From an uncultured Eggerthellaceae bacterium (GTDB lineage: Bacteria > Actinomycetota > Coriobacteriia > Coriobacteriales > Eggerthellaceae), in NCBI GenBank assembly GCA_934648845.1, contig CAKUFS010000026.1:1-32224 (forward strand): a DNA stretch of 32,224 bases, read 5' to 3'. The notes beneath the pieces were generated by a model that had not been told where the DNA came from, searched no databases, and saw only the letters and a program-made list of their open reading frames with translations. Below are positions 14,139-23,132 of this stretch, one piece after another. A program made the translations under genes and the position numbers. Each line of letters begins with the position of its first letter. The first letter of the stretch is position 1.

Positions 14139-15344
14139 ATGAACGTTTTGGTATTGAACGCCGGCTCATCATCGGTGAAGTATCAGCTGCTGCACGTTGA
14201 AACGAAGGAAGTTTTGACTAAGGGTGCCTGCGAGCGCATTGGCGCCGACGATGGTATTTTCACCCATGGCATGAAGCCGAACGAGGTAAAAGAAATCGTT
14301 CCTATGCACAACCATGAGGAAGCGATTGCCCGCGTTCTGAAGTGCCTGGTAGAAGGCGAGACCGCTGTTCTTGAGAACCTTGACCAGATTGACGCTGTTG
14401 GTCACCGCATTGTTCAGGGTGGTAAATACTTCAAGGGTTCCACCATTGTTGACGATGACGTTATTGCCAAGATCGACGAACTTGCCGAACTTGCTCCCTT
14501 GCACAATAAGCCCGCGCTGCAGGGCATTTACGCGTGCCAGAAGCTTATGCCGGGCACGCCGATGGTCACCGTGTACGACTCCGCCTTCTTCTTCACTATG
14601 CCTCAGAAAGCTTATATGTACCCGATTCCCTACGAGTACTACGAGAAATACGGCATCCGTAAGTATGGCGCCCATGGCACGTCCCATAAGTACGTTTCTC
14701 ATCGCGCCGCTGAATTCTTGGGTAAGCCGCTTGAAGAGCTGAAGCTGATTACGTGCCACCTGGGCAATGGCTGCTCTATTTCTGCCATCAAGGACGGCGT
14801 TGCGGTTGATACCTCAATGGGTCTGACCCCGCTTGACGGCATTATGATGGGCACGCGTTCCGGCTCCATTGACCCCACCGTTGTTACGTTCATTGAAGAT
14901 CATGAGCATATGACGCCTGCAGAAACGAACACGATGCTGAACAAGAAGTCCGGCTTGCTGGGCATCTCTGGTGTTTCAAACGACGCCCGTGATATTGAAC
15001 AAGCGTGCGAAGAAGGCAACGAGCGTGCGAAGCTTGCTTACGATATGTATGCATACTCCGTTCAGAAGTGCATCGGTCAGTACATTGCCGTTTTGGGCGG
15101 CGTCGATGCTGTTGTTCTGACTGCTGGCCTGGGCGAGAACAGCTCCACGGTGCGCGAGCTTATCTTCAAGGATCTTGAGCCCATGGGCATGAAGATTGAT
15201 CCCGAGCTCAACGAAGTGCGCGGTCCCGAGCGTGAGATTTCTGCTGCGGGTTCCAAGGTGAAAATTTTGGTTATCCCCACGAACGAAGAGCTTGCTATTG
15301 CGCAGGACACCTACGATTTGGTTACTGCCGCTCGCAACGCGTAA
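14139..15344 (+). CDS. ackA: Acetate kinase
   Basis: The enzyme interconverts acetyl phosphate plus ADP with acetate plus ATP, the ATP-yielding step of acetate fermentation. The 401-residue product shows family motifs in order: NAGSSSVKYQL (N-terminal phosphate-binding), GHRIVQGG, VYDSAFFFTMP, GAHGTSHKYV, HLGNGCSISAIKDG, DTSMGLTPLDGIMMGTRSG and AGLGENSSTVRE. The length is typical. The ATG at 14139 follows GAGAGGAAG at good spacing; a TTG three bases earlier is less likely. It is transcribed alone, ending at a UUCG-tetraloop terminator. Its pathway partner pta is about 1.3 kb downstream on the other strand. Confidence 0.97.
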   Translation: MNVLVLNAGSSSVKYQLLHVETKEVLTKGACERIGADDGIFTHGMKPNEVKEIVPMHNHEEAIARVLKCLVEGETAVLENLDQIDAVGHRIVQGGKYFKGSTIVDDDVIAKIDELAELAPLHNKPALQGIYACQKLMPGTPMVTVYDSAFFFTMPQKAYMYPIPYEYYEKYGIRKYGAHGTSHKYVSHRAAEFLGKPLEELKLITCHLGNGCSISAIKDGVAVDTSMGLTPLDGIMMGTRSGSIDPTVVTFIEDHEHMTPAETNTMLNKKSGLLGISGVSNDARDIEQACEEGNERAKLAYDMYAYSVQKCIGQYIAVLGGVDAVVLTAGLGENSSTVRELIFKDLEPMGMKIDPELNEVRGPEREISAAGSKVKILVIPTNEELAIAQDTYDLVTAARNA

Positions 15345-15423
15345 TACGCCGCAGGAAATCGCGCTTTGCGGCGCGATTGACGCAAACGACTCGCGGTCGG
15401 AAAGCGTAAAAAAGAAAAAATGG

Positions 15424-15453
15424 GAAAGAGGGCTTCGGTCCTCTTTCTTTTTT
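15424..15453 (+). terminator. ackA terminator
   Basis: The stem GAAAGAGGGC / GGTCCTCTTTC closes on a UUCG tetraloop and is followed by a T-run. A second palindromic hairpin (AATCGCGC/GCGCGATT) lies between the stop codon and this terminator. Confidence 0.9.
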
Positions 15454-15524
15454 GGGACATGAGGTGCATGTGGCGGGTGTGTCGTTTTGCTACACTGGTG
15501 CCAAGCTGACAAAAGGAGGTTCCT

Positions 15525-16484
15525 ATGAGGAAATTCATTATCGACACCGACACCGCGTCCGACGATGCCGCCGCCTTGATGCTGGCAGCACTTTCTCCCG
15601 ATGTTGAGATTCTGGGCGTGACTACGCTCACCGGAAACGTGGATATTGAGCAATCGACGCGTAATGCGCTGGCAACGCTCGAGGCGTGTGGCAGCAACGT
15701 TCCCGTTTACAAGGGCGCGCTTCGTCCGCTGTTCCGCGAACGTGAGGAAACCATAAGCATCCACGGTGCTGATGGTATGGGCGATTGCGACTTGATTCAT
15801 CCTAAAGGCGCCGCTCAGAATAAACGGGCGGTTGATTTCATCTTGGAAACCGTCGCCGCGCATCCGGATGAAATTGAGCTGATTGTTTTGGGTCCTGCCA
15901 CAAACATTGCTCTGGCAATTCTGCAAGATCGGGAAACCATGAGCAAGTTAAAGCGTATTTGGTCCATGGGCACGCCCGGCTTCGGTGCGGGAAACGCTTC
16001 TCCTGTTGCGGAGTTCAACGTGTTCATTGATGCGGAAGCGTATAAGATTATGCTGGACAGCGGTCTTCCTGTGACAATTTTGGGCTTCGATATGTGTTTG
16101 GGTGAGAGTTGCTTTACTTCCAGTGAAGTTGACCAGATTACCTCAAAGCAAGGCACGCCGGGAGAATTCCTCATGAAGGGTGCCGCGAAGCTCATTGAGT
16201 TCAACATTGCAACGCGCGGCAAGCGTCAAGCCGATTTCTGCGATTCGGTTGCCATGGCTGTTGCTGTGTGGGATGACTGCCTTGAAGAAGCGGTGAACTG
16301 TTACGGCTACACGTGCACGATTGACGGCCCGCTCTACGGTCAGGTAGTGTTCTATCGCGAAGGCGCAACATATGAGTCCAGCCCGCATGTTCCGTATTAC
16401 AACGTGCGTGTGGTAACGAAAGTGAACACCGAGCTGTATAAAAGCCGTTTCATGGAGTTGTTGGCGCGCGAGTGCGTAAAGTAA
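15525..16484 (+). CDS. Nucleoside hydrolase (IUNH family)
   Basis: The enzyme cleaves the N-glycosidic bond of ribonucleosides, releasing base and ribose. The 319-residue protein begins with the calcium-binding aspartate cluster DTDTASDDAAAL (7-18; the usual Gly of DxDxGxDD is Ala), and continues with VLGPATNIALAI, an AEFNVFIDAEA segment and DFCDSVAMAVA, which supplies the late metal-binding Asp. These are IUNH landmarks; the base preference cannot be read. AAAGGAGG precedes the ATG. It lies between ackA and the convergent pta gene and shares a terminator with pta. Confidence 0.92.
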   Translation: MRKFIIDTDTASDDAAALMLAALSPDVEILGVTTLTGNVDIEQSTRNALATLEACGSNVPVYKGALRPLFREREETISIHGADGMGDCDLIHPKGAAQNKRAVDFILETVAAHPDEIELIVLGPATNIALAILQDRETMSKLKRIWSMGTPGFGAGNASPVAEFNVFIDAEAYKIMLDSGLPVTILGFDMCLGESCFTSSEVDQITSKQGTPGEFLMKGAAKLIEFNIATRGKRQADFCDSVAMAVAVWDDCLEEAVNCYGYTCTIDGPLYGQVVFYREGATYESSPHVPYYNVRVVTKVNTELYKSRFMELLARECVK

Positions 16485-16561
16485 GGGGCTTCGTTTGGCT
16501 TTTTGCCGCCAGCGATGCCGTTCAACCGTGCGGTGCGCGCAACGTGCGGCACCTGCAATAA

Positions 16562-16594
16562 AAGTGCTCCCAGCGATTATCGTTGGGAGCACTT
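16562..16594. terminator. Bidirectional terminator between nucleoside hydrolase and pta
   Basis: A 15-bp stem (AAGTGCTCCCAGCGA paired with TCGTTGGGAGCACTT, one G-U) has a TTA loop. A T-rich tail exists mainly on the minus strand (complement of AATAAAA), so it fits pta best. Confidence 0.85.
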
Positions 16595-16646
16595 CTTCAT
16601 TCGCGTATTTGCCTGCTGTATCAAACAGCCGGCGCGGCGTATAGCC

Positions 16647-17636
16647 TTATTTCGCTTGAGCCTGAACGGCGGTGATGGCAATAACGCCGTAAATGTCCTC
16701 GGCGGAGCAGCCACGGGAAAGGTCGTTGACCGGAGCAGCCAGACCCTGGGTGATGGGGCCGTATGCCTCGGCTTTTGCCAGGCGCTGAACCAGCTTGTAG
16801 CCAATGTTGCCCGCGTCGATGTCGGGGAATACCAAGACGTTTGCCTTGCCGGCAACAGGGGAACCCGGAGCCTTGGAGGCGCCCACGGAAGGAACGATGG
16901 CGGCGTCGAGCTGCAGTTCGCCATCAAGCAGCACGCTCGGGTCGGTTTCTTTTGCGATCTTCACGGCTTCAGCAACTTTTGCCTGATCAGCGTTCTTTGC
17001 GGAACCGTAAGAAGAATGGCACAGGTATGCCACGGCGGGCTCGCCGCCCGTAATGCTCTTGAAGGACGCGGCGGCATCAAGACCAATGTATGCCAGTTCT
17101 TCGGCGGTGGGCTGAACATTCAGGCCGCAGTCAGAGAACACGAACGTGCCGTTGTAGCCAAACTCGCAGTCGGGCACAACCATTACGAAGAAGGAGCTGA
17201 CCAGCTTAGCGGTAGGAGCCGTCTTGATGATTTGCAGGCTGGGGCGCAGCGTGTCGGCGGTGGAGTGGCATGCACCGGAAACCATGCCATCGGCACGGCC
17301 GGTCTTGACCATCATAACGCCAAAGAACGTTTCGTCTTTAATGGTTTCGCGCGCTTGCTCGGGGGTAACGCCCTTTTTCTTGCGCAGCTCGTAGAACAGG
17401 TCGGTGAATTCGTCTTCGAATTCGGAATTCTTGGGATCGATAATCTGCGCGCCGTCCAGCTTGTGGCCGCTTGCTTTGATGGCTTCAACATCACCCAGAA
17501 TAATCAGGTTGGCCAAGCCATCTGCCAAAGCTTTTTCTGCGGCCTTCAGCGTGCGCTCGTCGTTGCCTTCCGGCAAAACGATGGTTTTCTTTTCTTGCTT
17601 TGCTTGAGCGATCATCGAATCAAGAAATGCGCTCAT
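16647..17636 (-). CDS. pta: Phosphate acetyltransferase
   Basis: The enzyme converts acetyl-CoA and phosphate to acetyl phosphate, feeding AckA. The 329-residue product is the short, stand-alone catalytic form (no N-terminal DRTGG-type extension). Characteristic blocks are IVLPEGNDERTLKAAEKAL, MVKTGRADGMVSGACHSTADTLRP and VFPDIDAGNIGYKLVQRLAKAEAYGPITQGL. AGGAGG lies 4-5 nt before the ATG. It is monocistronic, convergent with the nucleoside hydrolase gene and divergent from glf. Confidence 0.96.
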   Translation of the reverse strand: MSAFLDSMIAQAKQEKKTIVLPEGNDERTLKAAEKALADGLANLIILGDVEAIKASGHKLDGAQIIDPKNSEFEDEFTDLFYELRKKKGVTPEQARETIKDETFFGVMMVKTGRADGMVSGACHSTADTLRPSLQIIKTAPTAKLVSSFFVMVVPDCEFGYNGTFVFSDCGLNVQPTAEELAYIGLDAAASFKSITGGEPAVAYLCHSSYGSAKNADQAKVAEAVKIAKETDPSVLLDGELQLDAAIVPSVGASKAPGSPVAGKANVLVFPDIDAGNIGYKLVQRLAKAEAYGPITQGLAAPVNDLSRGCSAEDIYGVIAITAVQAQAK

Positions 17637-17841
17637 ACTTCCTCCTTTTGTGTGTTTCTTCCCAGTGAAGAATTGCGCATGCGTAATTCTTTCGTTGCGT
17701 ATTTTACAACGTTATACGCTTTGAGTTGTTCTGTTCTTGTGGTGATGCCGTTTGAAACGTTCCCCCTTGGTAAAATGGTGACGCAAGAATGCGAGTGGTA
17801 AAGAACAAACGCCGCTCTGGCTCTGAAAGGATGAAGCATAT

Positions 17842-19059
17842 ATGGGTGTTGCTTACGCCGAATTCGCGGATATCGCGATAAGCGATTACGATGCCGTTGT
17901 TGTAGGCTGTGGGTTTGCGGGTGCGGTTTGCGCTCGACAGCTGGCTGAGCAAGGGGGAAAGCGCGTTCTGATTATTGAGAAGCGCGCGCAGATTGCCGGC
18001 AATATGTACGATGAATACGACGATGCGGGCATTTTAGTTCATCGCTATGGTCCGCACATCTTCCATACGAACAATACGCGTGTCTTCAATTATCTGCGCC
18101 TGTTCTCGGGATTTATTGGCTACAAGCACAAAGTGCTTTCGAACTGGTATGGCACGTATATCCCCGTGCCCTTCAACTTGACGTCGCTTGAGATGTGCTT
18201 TGGCGAAGAGCGCGCCGCACAGCTGCAAGAAAAGCTGATTGATACATTCGGTGCTGGTTCGCGCGTGACCATCAACGAGCTGCGTGAGCAAAAAGACCCC
18301 GATTTGGCGGAAATCGCCGATTTCGTGTATAAGAACGTGTTTTTGTACTACACGCAGAAGCAGTGGGGCCTTTCGCCCGATGAAGTTGATCCTTCTGTTA
18401 CGGCGCGCGTTCCTGTGCTGCTTTCGTATGAGGATGGTTACTTCCAAGATTCGTGTCAGGGCATGCCGATTTTCGGTTATACGAAGCTGTTCGAAGAAAT
18501 GCTTGATCATGAGAACATCACGGTTTGCCTGAATACCGAAGCGGAAAGCGTTTTCGACCTGCATTTTGCTTCGCTTGACGAAGATGCGCCGCTCTCTGAC
18601 ATCTACATTAAGGAAAAACCATTCAAGGGTCCCATTATCTACACCGGTCCGTTGGACGAGATGTTCCTGTCCCGTTTCGGCCGCCTTCCGTATCGTACGC
18701 TGCGCTTTGAGTACGAAACGCTTGACCAGGAGTATTTCCAGCCGTGCGGCACGGTGAATTACACCGTTACGGAAGACTTCACGCGCATCACGGAGTTTAA
18801 GTACCTTACGGGTCAGCGCGCGCCGAAGACCACCATCATGCGCGAGTATTCGCTGGCTTACGAAGACCCCAAGAACCAGATTCCGTATTACGCCATTATC
18901 AACGATGAGAACCGTGCGCATTACGAGCGCTATCTGAAACTCACGGAAACGCTGCCTAATTTCTACCCCTTGGGCCGTTTGGCGGAGTATCGCTACTACA
19001 ATATGGACGTTATTGTGGAGCGCGCTTTGGATTTGTGCGACAGGATTTTGAGCGAATAA
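17842..19059 (+). CDS. glf: UDP-galactopyranose mutase
   Basis: This flavoenzyme converts UDP-galactopyranose to UDP-galactofuranose, a precursor of surface glycans. The 405-residue product has an FAD-binding motif VVGCGFAGAVCARQLAE (near 21-38), HRYGPHIFHTNN, FTRITEFKYLTG and a C-terminal NFYPLGRLAEYRYYNMD block, all typical of bacterial Glf. It starts about 15 residues upstream of the usual family start, with AAAGGATGAAG before the ATG. A glycosyltransferase follows after 45 nt, so both likely serve one glycan pathway. Confidence 0.95.
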   Translation: MGVAYAEFADIAISDYDAVVVGCGFAGAVCARQLAEQGGKRVLIIEKRAQIAGNMYDEYDDAGILVHRYGPHIFHTNNTRVFNYLRLFSGFIGYKHKVLSNWYGTYIPVPFNLTSLEMCFGEERAAQLQEKLIDTFGAGSRVTINELREQKDPDLAEIADFVYKNVFLYYTQKQWGLSPDEVDPSVTARVPVLLSYEDGYFQDSCQGMPIFGYTKLFEEMLDHENITVCLNTEAESVFDLHFASLDEDAPLSDIYIKEKPFKGPIIYTGPLDEMFLSRFGRLPYRTLRFEYETLDQEYFQPCGTVNYTVTEDFTRITEFKYLTGQRAPKTTIMREYSLAYEDPKNQIPYYAIINDENRAHYERYLKLTETLPNFYPLGRLAEYRYYNMDVIVERALDLCDRILSE

Positions 19060-19104
19060 TCCACAAGGATTCGTTCGACTGGGTAAACGAGTGATTGAGT
19101 GACC

Positions 19105-20136
19105 ATGACTGAAATGAAAACCATTACTTTTGCAGTTCCGTGCTATAACTCCGCCGCGTATATGGACAAATGCATTGAATCGCTTTTGGCGTGCGGTGAT
19201 GACATTGAAATCCTTATCGTGAACGATGGCTCCACGAAAGACAACACGCGCGAGAAGGCTGATGAGTGGCAAAGCCGCTACCCGAACATCATCAAGGCAA
19301 TCCACAAGGAAAACGGCGGCCACGGTTCGGGCGTGAATACCGGTATCCGCGAAGCGGCTGGCCGCTACTTCAAGGTTGTTGACTCCGACGACTGGCTTGA
19401 TGCCGATGCCATGAAGGAAATCATGGCGTATTTGCGTCGCCAAGTGGAGCTTGCCGAACCCACCGATATGGTGATTGGCAATTACGTGTACGAGAAGGTG
19501 CACGAAGGTACCCAGAAGGTCATGAGGTATCGCAACGTGTTCCCGCAGGGTCGTGAATTCGGCTGGTCTGAGATTGGCCGTTTCTCCCAGAGTCAGTATT
19601 TGCTTATGCATTCGGTGATTTACCGTACGGAGCTTTTGCGCGATATTCATTTGGAGCTTCCCGAGCATTGTTTCTATGTTGACAACATTTTCGTGTACGT
19701 GCCGCTGCCGTACGTGAAGACCATGTATTACCTGGACGTTGACATGTATCGCTACTTCATTGGCCGCGAGGACCAAAGCGTGAACGAGAGCGTTATGATG
19801 GGTCGCATTGACCAGCAGCTGCGCATCACGCGTGTTATGATTGATGCATGCGATATCGAAAACGATGTGCACGAGAAGAAGCTCGCACGTTATATGCGTA
19901 ATTACCTTGCCATGATGATGTGCATCTGCTCTATTTTCCTGCGCATGATAAACGATGGCGATTCGGAAGAGAAACGTGCTTCTATCTGGGAATACCTAAA
20001 GGAGAAGCGCCCCGCAACGTATGAGCGCCTGCATCGTGCTCCCATTGACTTCTTGGTGAACTTGCCGGGCGAAAACGGCCGCAAGATCGGTATTGCGGGC
20101 TATCGTTTGGCTCAGCGCATCTTCAAGTTCAATTAA
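19105..20136 (+). CDS. GT2-family glycosyltransferase
   Basis: The 343-residue protein has a GT-A fold of family 2: TFAVPCYNSAAYMDKCIESLL at the N-terminus, ILIVNDGSTKDNT for nucleotide binding, and the DxD-type VDSDDWLDADA. The C-terminal half is helical without clear membrane spans. Donor and acceptor are unknown. Placement 45 bp after glf suggests transfer of galactofuranose or another sugar in the same polymer. The start is uncertain: ATG 19105 is chosen, while GTG 19099 and ATG 19114 are possible because the ribosome site is weak. A strong terminator follows. Confidence 0.9.
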   Translation: MTEMKTITFAVPCYNSAAYMDKCIESLLACGDDIEILIVNDGSTKDNTREKADEWQSRYPNIIKAIHKENGGHGSGVNTGIREAAGRYFKVVDSDDWLDADAMKEIMAYLRRQVELAEPTDMVIGNYVYEKVHEGTQKVMRYRNVFPQGREFGWSEIGRFSQSQYLLMHSVIYRTELLRDIHLELPEHCFYVDNIFVYVPLPYVKTMYYLDVDMYRYFIGREDQSVNESVMMGRIDQQLRITRVMIDACDIENDVHEKKLARYMRNYLAMMMCICSIFLRMINDGDSEEKRASIWEYLKEKRPATYERLHRAPIDFLVNLPGENGRKIGIAGYRLAQRIFKFN

Positions 20137-20212
20137 TTTGTGCGTGCGCACCTTGCGTTTGCGGTGTGCCTGTATGTGCCGCAGGCGGGTCGCTCTTGCA
20201 ACCAGAACAACG

Positions 20213-20248
20213 AAGGGGAAGTGTCGCGATTGCGGCGCTTCCCCTTTT
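20213..20248 (+). terminator. Terminator of the glf-glycosyltransferase unit
   Basis: A long stem (AAGGGGAAGTGTCGC with GCGGCGCTTCCCCTT, two G-U pairs) with a GATT loop ends in TTTT. Between 20249 and 20352 nothing else is recognised. Confidence 0.85.
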
Positions 20249-20352
20249 GATTCTCGCAGATTGGGCGTTGCGGGCGGTGGTTGCCGGCGATGGTGGTGCG
20301 CTTGCTCGCTTCGAATGCTCGCTTTTGACGGGCTGCTACCGCATGGCGGCAG

Positions 20353-21492
20353 CTACTGCTCCAAGATAATGTGGCGCAGCGCTTCAACAAGTTTTTCGTT
20401 TTCTTCGCGCGTGCGAACGGAAACGCAGAAGTAGCGACCTTTTTCCAAGCCGCGAATGTCATCGAGCTTGCGAATAAGAAAGCCGTGCATACGCAGCTTG
20501 TCTTCAAGCTCTTCTACGCTGCTTGCACCTAAATCCATGCCTTGTGGCACAAGATACGAGCACATAACGTAGTTGCCCTCTGCGGGGAAAATGTCGATGC
20601 CGGGAATCAGACTGAGCATGCATTGCAGCCAGGGAATCTCGCTTTCCAGGAACTCGCGTGCTTTCTCCAGATTGTTGTGTTCTATCAAAAGGGGTGATAT
20701 GACCTCGGCGAAGAGCGAAACAGAGCTGCTGTCGTAGAAGCTTTCTATCTGCTCAACGGTGCTTGGGTGCGCCACGAGATAGCTCATGGGGATGCCCGGT
20801 AGCGCCATTGATACCGAGATCGAGCGGATGATGATCAGGTTTTTGTATTGCTGCGTGAGTGAAGTGTAACTTTCGCCCGCAAGCGTGAGCTCGATTGAGC
20901 TTTCATCAACAATGACCCACGAACACGTTTCCAGGTAGCTGATGAGCGTTGATTTATGCAGCAAGCGGCTCGTGGGATAGCTGGGATTGCCTAAAAGCGC
21001 TGCATCGAATGTGATGCCTTGCGCGCGGCTCAGCGACGGCTCGGGTGCTAAAAAGCCCGCGCGACCCGCGATATCCACCACAGTGTGTCCCGCGTTTCCT
21101 ATTGCCAGCGCATAACCAACTTCGCTGGGCGTGGTAATGCCCACCGAACAGGGCTGATACGTTTGTGCAACGGCGCGGATAAGGTCTTTCGTGGATGAAC
21201 CAATGATGAAAGAGCCGGTGGGAAGGTTGTGAAACGTGCTTAAGCTGCTCTTCAGGGAATATCCTTCGCGGTCGGCCGCAAAATTTGCAGCACCGCAGGC
21301 GAGTGCCTGATTCATGGCGTCAATAAGGGGCGTGGGCGTGCCAAGCGGATTCGAGATGCTCGAATGATCTGTAAACGGTGCGCACGTGCGCATTTCATAA
21401 GGAGGCATGAGCGAAAGAGCAGGAAGGGGCGTGACCAGGTTGCGCACGGGAAGCGTATCGGCTTCAAGTGTGGTTTGAGTCGTGTTTGCCAT
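20353..21492 (-). CDS. CobD/HisC-like aminotransferase homologue lacking the PLP lysine
   Basis: The 379-residue protein has the fold-type I PLP enzyme layout and resembles L-threonine-phosphate decarboxylase (CobD): SISNPLGTPTP, a GNPSYPTS segment (Asn169), VDESSIEL with the pyridine-contacting Asp196, and a C-terminal VSVRTREENEKLVEAL. In the block that normally reads as S/T-K before A-L-P-G-L-R, it reads SISVSMALPGIPMSY, so the Schiff-base lysine is Val227 (codon GTA) and the following Arg is Pro235. It probably cannot catalyse ordinary PLP chemistry. A role as pseudoenzyme or regulator is an inference. ATG 21492 is favoured because AGGGG lies 9 nt upstream; ATG 21501 directly abuts it. 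Confidence 0.8.
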   Translation of the reverse strand: MANTTQTTLEADTLPVRNLVTPLPALSLMPPYEMRTCAPFTDHSSISNPLGTPTPLIDAMNQALACGAANFAADREGYSLKSSLSTFHNLPTGSFIIGSSTKDLIRAVAQTYQPCSVGITTPSEVGYALAIGNAGHTVVDIAGRAGFLAPEPSLSRAQGITFDAALLGNPSYPTSRLLHKSTLISYLETCSWVIVDESSIELTLAGESYTSLTQQYKNLIIIRSISVSMALPGIPMSYLVAHPSTVEQIESFYDSSSVSLFAEVISPLLIEHNNLEKAREFLESEIPWLQCMLSLIPGIDIFPAEGNYVMCSYLVPQGMDLGASSVEELEDKLRMHGFLIRKLDDIRGLEKGRYFCVSVRTREENEKLVEALRHIILEQ

Positions 21493-21631
21493 TGGTGTCA
21501 TCCCCTGTCAGGTTGGTGCCGTGCGTACTTCGGTGCGTTGTAGCTCATGCAAGATTATTGCTGTGCTGCTTTCTGCGTTGTCAGCGTTTTAGCGTTTTCG
21601 GCGTAGGAAGCGCAATCTTTGCAAGGTGAGT

Positions 21632-21659
21632 TTTACGCATGTGCTCACCATGATAAACT
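21632..21659 (+). promoter_or_regulatory. Candidate dinB promoter giving a leaderless mRNA
   Basis: TTTACG (21632-21637) and TAAACT (21654-21659) are 16 bp apart. The start point would fall on or next to the ATG at 21667, which has no Shine-Dalgarno sequence. No LexA-type palindrome was seen. Confidence 0.4.
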
Positions 21660-21666
21660 GTTTTTC

Positions 21667-23022
21667 ATGATTACTGCTGATGAAACATGGATTAAATCCT
21701 CGCTCGACCACAAATGGGAAGGGAAAGCTATCCTTCTGGTTGATCTTGACGCGTTTTTTGCCTCGGTCGAGCAGCTTGACCACCCCGAATGGCGCGGGAA
21801 ACCGGTTATTGTGGGCGGCCCTTCGTCGATACGCGGTGTGGTGTCAACGGCATCGTACGAAGCGCGTACGTACGGCGTGCGCAGCGCCATGGCGTCATCG
21901 ATGGCGGAGCGTCTTTGTCCCGAAGGTGTTTGGACTATGCCGCGCATGGGGCGCTACAAGGAGCTGTCCGACCAGGTTATGGGCTTCTTGCATGACGAAA
22001 CGCCGTATGTTCAACAAGTAAGCATCGATGAAGCGTTTCTGGACGTAACGCCTTCGCGCGTGAATACTGAGCATCCTGTTTCCGTGGCGCAACGCATTCA
22101 AACGCGCGTGGCCGAGTTGGGAATTAGTTGCTCTATTGGTGTTGCTACTTCGAAAACGGTTGCAAAGATAGCTTCTGAACAGGGTAAACCAAAGGGTTTG
22201 ACGGTGGTTTACCCTGGTATGGAGGCGCAGTTTCTGCAGGATTTGCCCGTACGCGAAATGAGCGGCATTGGTGCGGCATCTGTTGAAACGCTTCATAAGT
22301 ATGGTGTGAAGACGCTGGGGCAGCTGGCATACGCCGATCCGGCCATTTTGAAGAAAGTGTTCGGCAAGAATGCTGAAATGTTCCGTTTACGCGCATTAGG
22401 GCAGGAAGCATCTGAAATCGAAGTGACGCGCGCGGTAAAGTCGGTTTCGCACGAGACGAGCTTTCCGCAAGATATCTCTACCGAAAAGGAGCTGCGTGAT
22501 GCACTTTTCGTGCTGTCCGAGAAAGTGGGCAAGCGGCTGCGCAAGAAAAACCTGATGGGCACCACAGTCACGGTGAAAATTCGATTTGCAAATCGGAAAA
22601 TACATACTGCGCAGGAAAAGCTTGAGCTTCCCACCAACAATGAACTTGTGTTTTGGCCTCATGCTGTTTCGCTTCTGAAAACGCTATGGACGCCAGGCAC
22701 TCCCGTGCGGCTTATCGGCGTTTCGATGAGCGGCTTACAAGAGCTTGAACAGGGAGAAGACGTTCCTTTTGTGGTGGAAAATCCGCAAGGTTCGCTCTTC
22801 GACGATGTTGCGCTTTTTCCGGAAGAGCTGCATTCGTGTAGTAATTCGGGTGCGGGCGGCGTCAACGGCAAGGACTGCGCGAACGCAGACGACGATACGC
22901 CGCCTACGCTTTCTGCGCAGAAGCGTAAAAAGCTGCAGAGTTTAGCGAATCTATCTGACCAGGTAAACGGAAAATTTGGCGACGGCGCACTGCAATATGG
23001 TCGCACGAAACAATCGCGTTGA
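21667..23022 (+). CDS. dinB: DNA polymerase IV (Y-family)
   Basis: A translesion polymerase acting on stalled forks. The 451-residue product has LLVDLDAFFASVEQ (metal-binding Asp and steric-gate Phe region) and SIDEAFLDVT (catalytic Asp-Glu) in the palm, then a helix-hairpin-helix thumb (MSGIGAASVETLHKYG) and a little-finger domain. After the core, PQGSLFDD fits a beta-clamp-binding motif (Q..LF), followed by a basic, low-complexity tail. The ATG at 21667 lacks a ribosome site and may be leaderless; an upstream TTG in frame (21619) gives an unconvincing extension. A terminator separates it from convergent degV. Confidence 0.95.
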   Translation: MITADETWIKSSLDHKWEGKAILLVDLDAFFASVEQLDHPEWRGKPVIVGGPSSIRGVVSTASYEARTYGVRSAMASSMAERLCPEGVWTMPRMGRYKELSDQVMGFLHDETPYVQQVSIDEAFLDVTPSRVNTEHPVSVAQRIQTRVAELGISCSIGVATSKTVAKIASEQGKPKGLTVVYPGMEAQFLQDLPVREMSGIGAASVETLHKYGVKTLGQLAYADPAILKKVFGKNAEMFRLRALGQEASEIEVTRAVKSVSHETSFPQDISTEKELRDALFVLSEKVGKRLRKKNLMGTTVTVKIRFANRKIHTAQEKLELPTNNELVFWPHAVSLLKTLWTPGTPVRLIGVSMSGLQELEQGEDVPFVVENPQGSLFDDVALFPEELHSCSNSGAGGVNGKDCANADDDTPPTLSAQKRKKLQSLANLSDQVNGKFGDGALQYGRTKQSR

Positions 23023-23055
23023 ACTCCCCTTTGAGGAGCAAAAGGGGCAAAAACG

Positions 23056-23099
23056 AACACGCCCCTTGGTTGCGAATGAACCAAGGGGCGCGTGTTTTT
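23056..23099. terminator. Bidirectional terminator between dinB and degV
   Basis: A stem of CCCCTTGGTT / AACCAAGGGG extended by AACACG / CGTGTT has A-rich left and T-rich right flanks. A smaller hairpin (CCCCTTT / AAAAGGGG) precedes it at 23025-23047. Confidence 0.88.
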
Positions 23100-23132
23100 G
23101 AATGCTTTGGAAGCGCTTGAGCAACGTAACAG

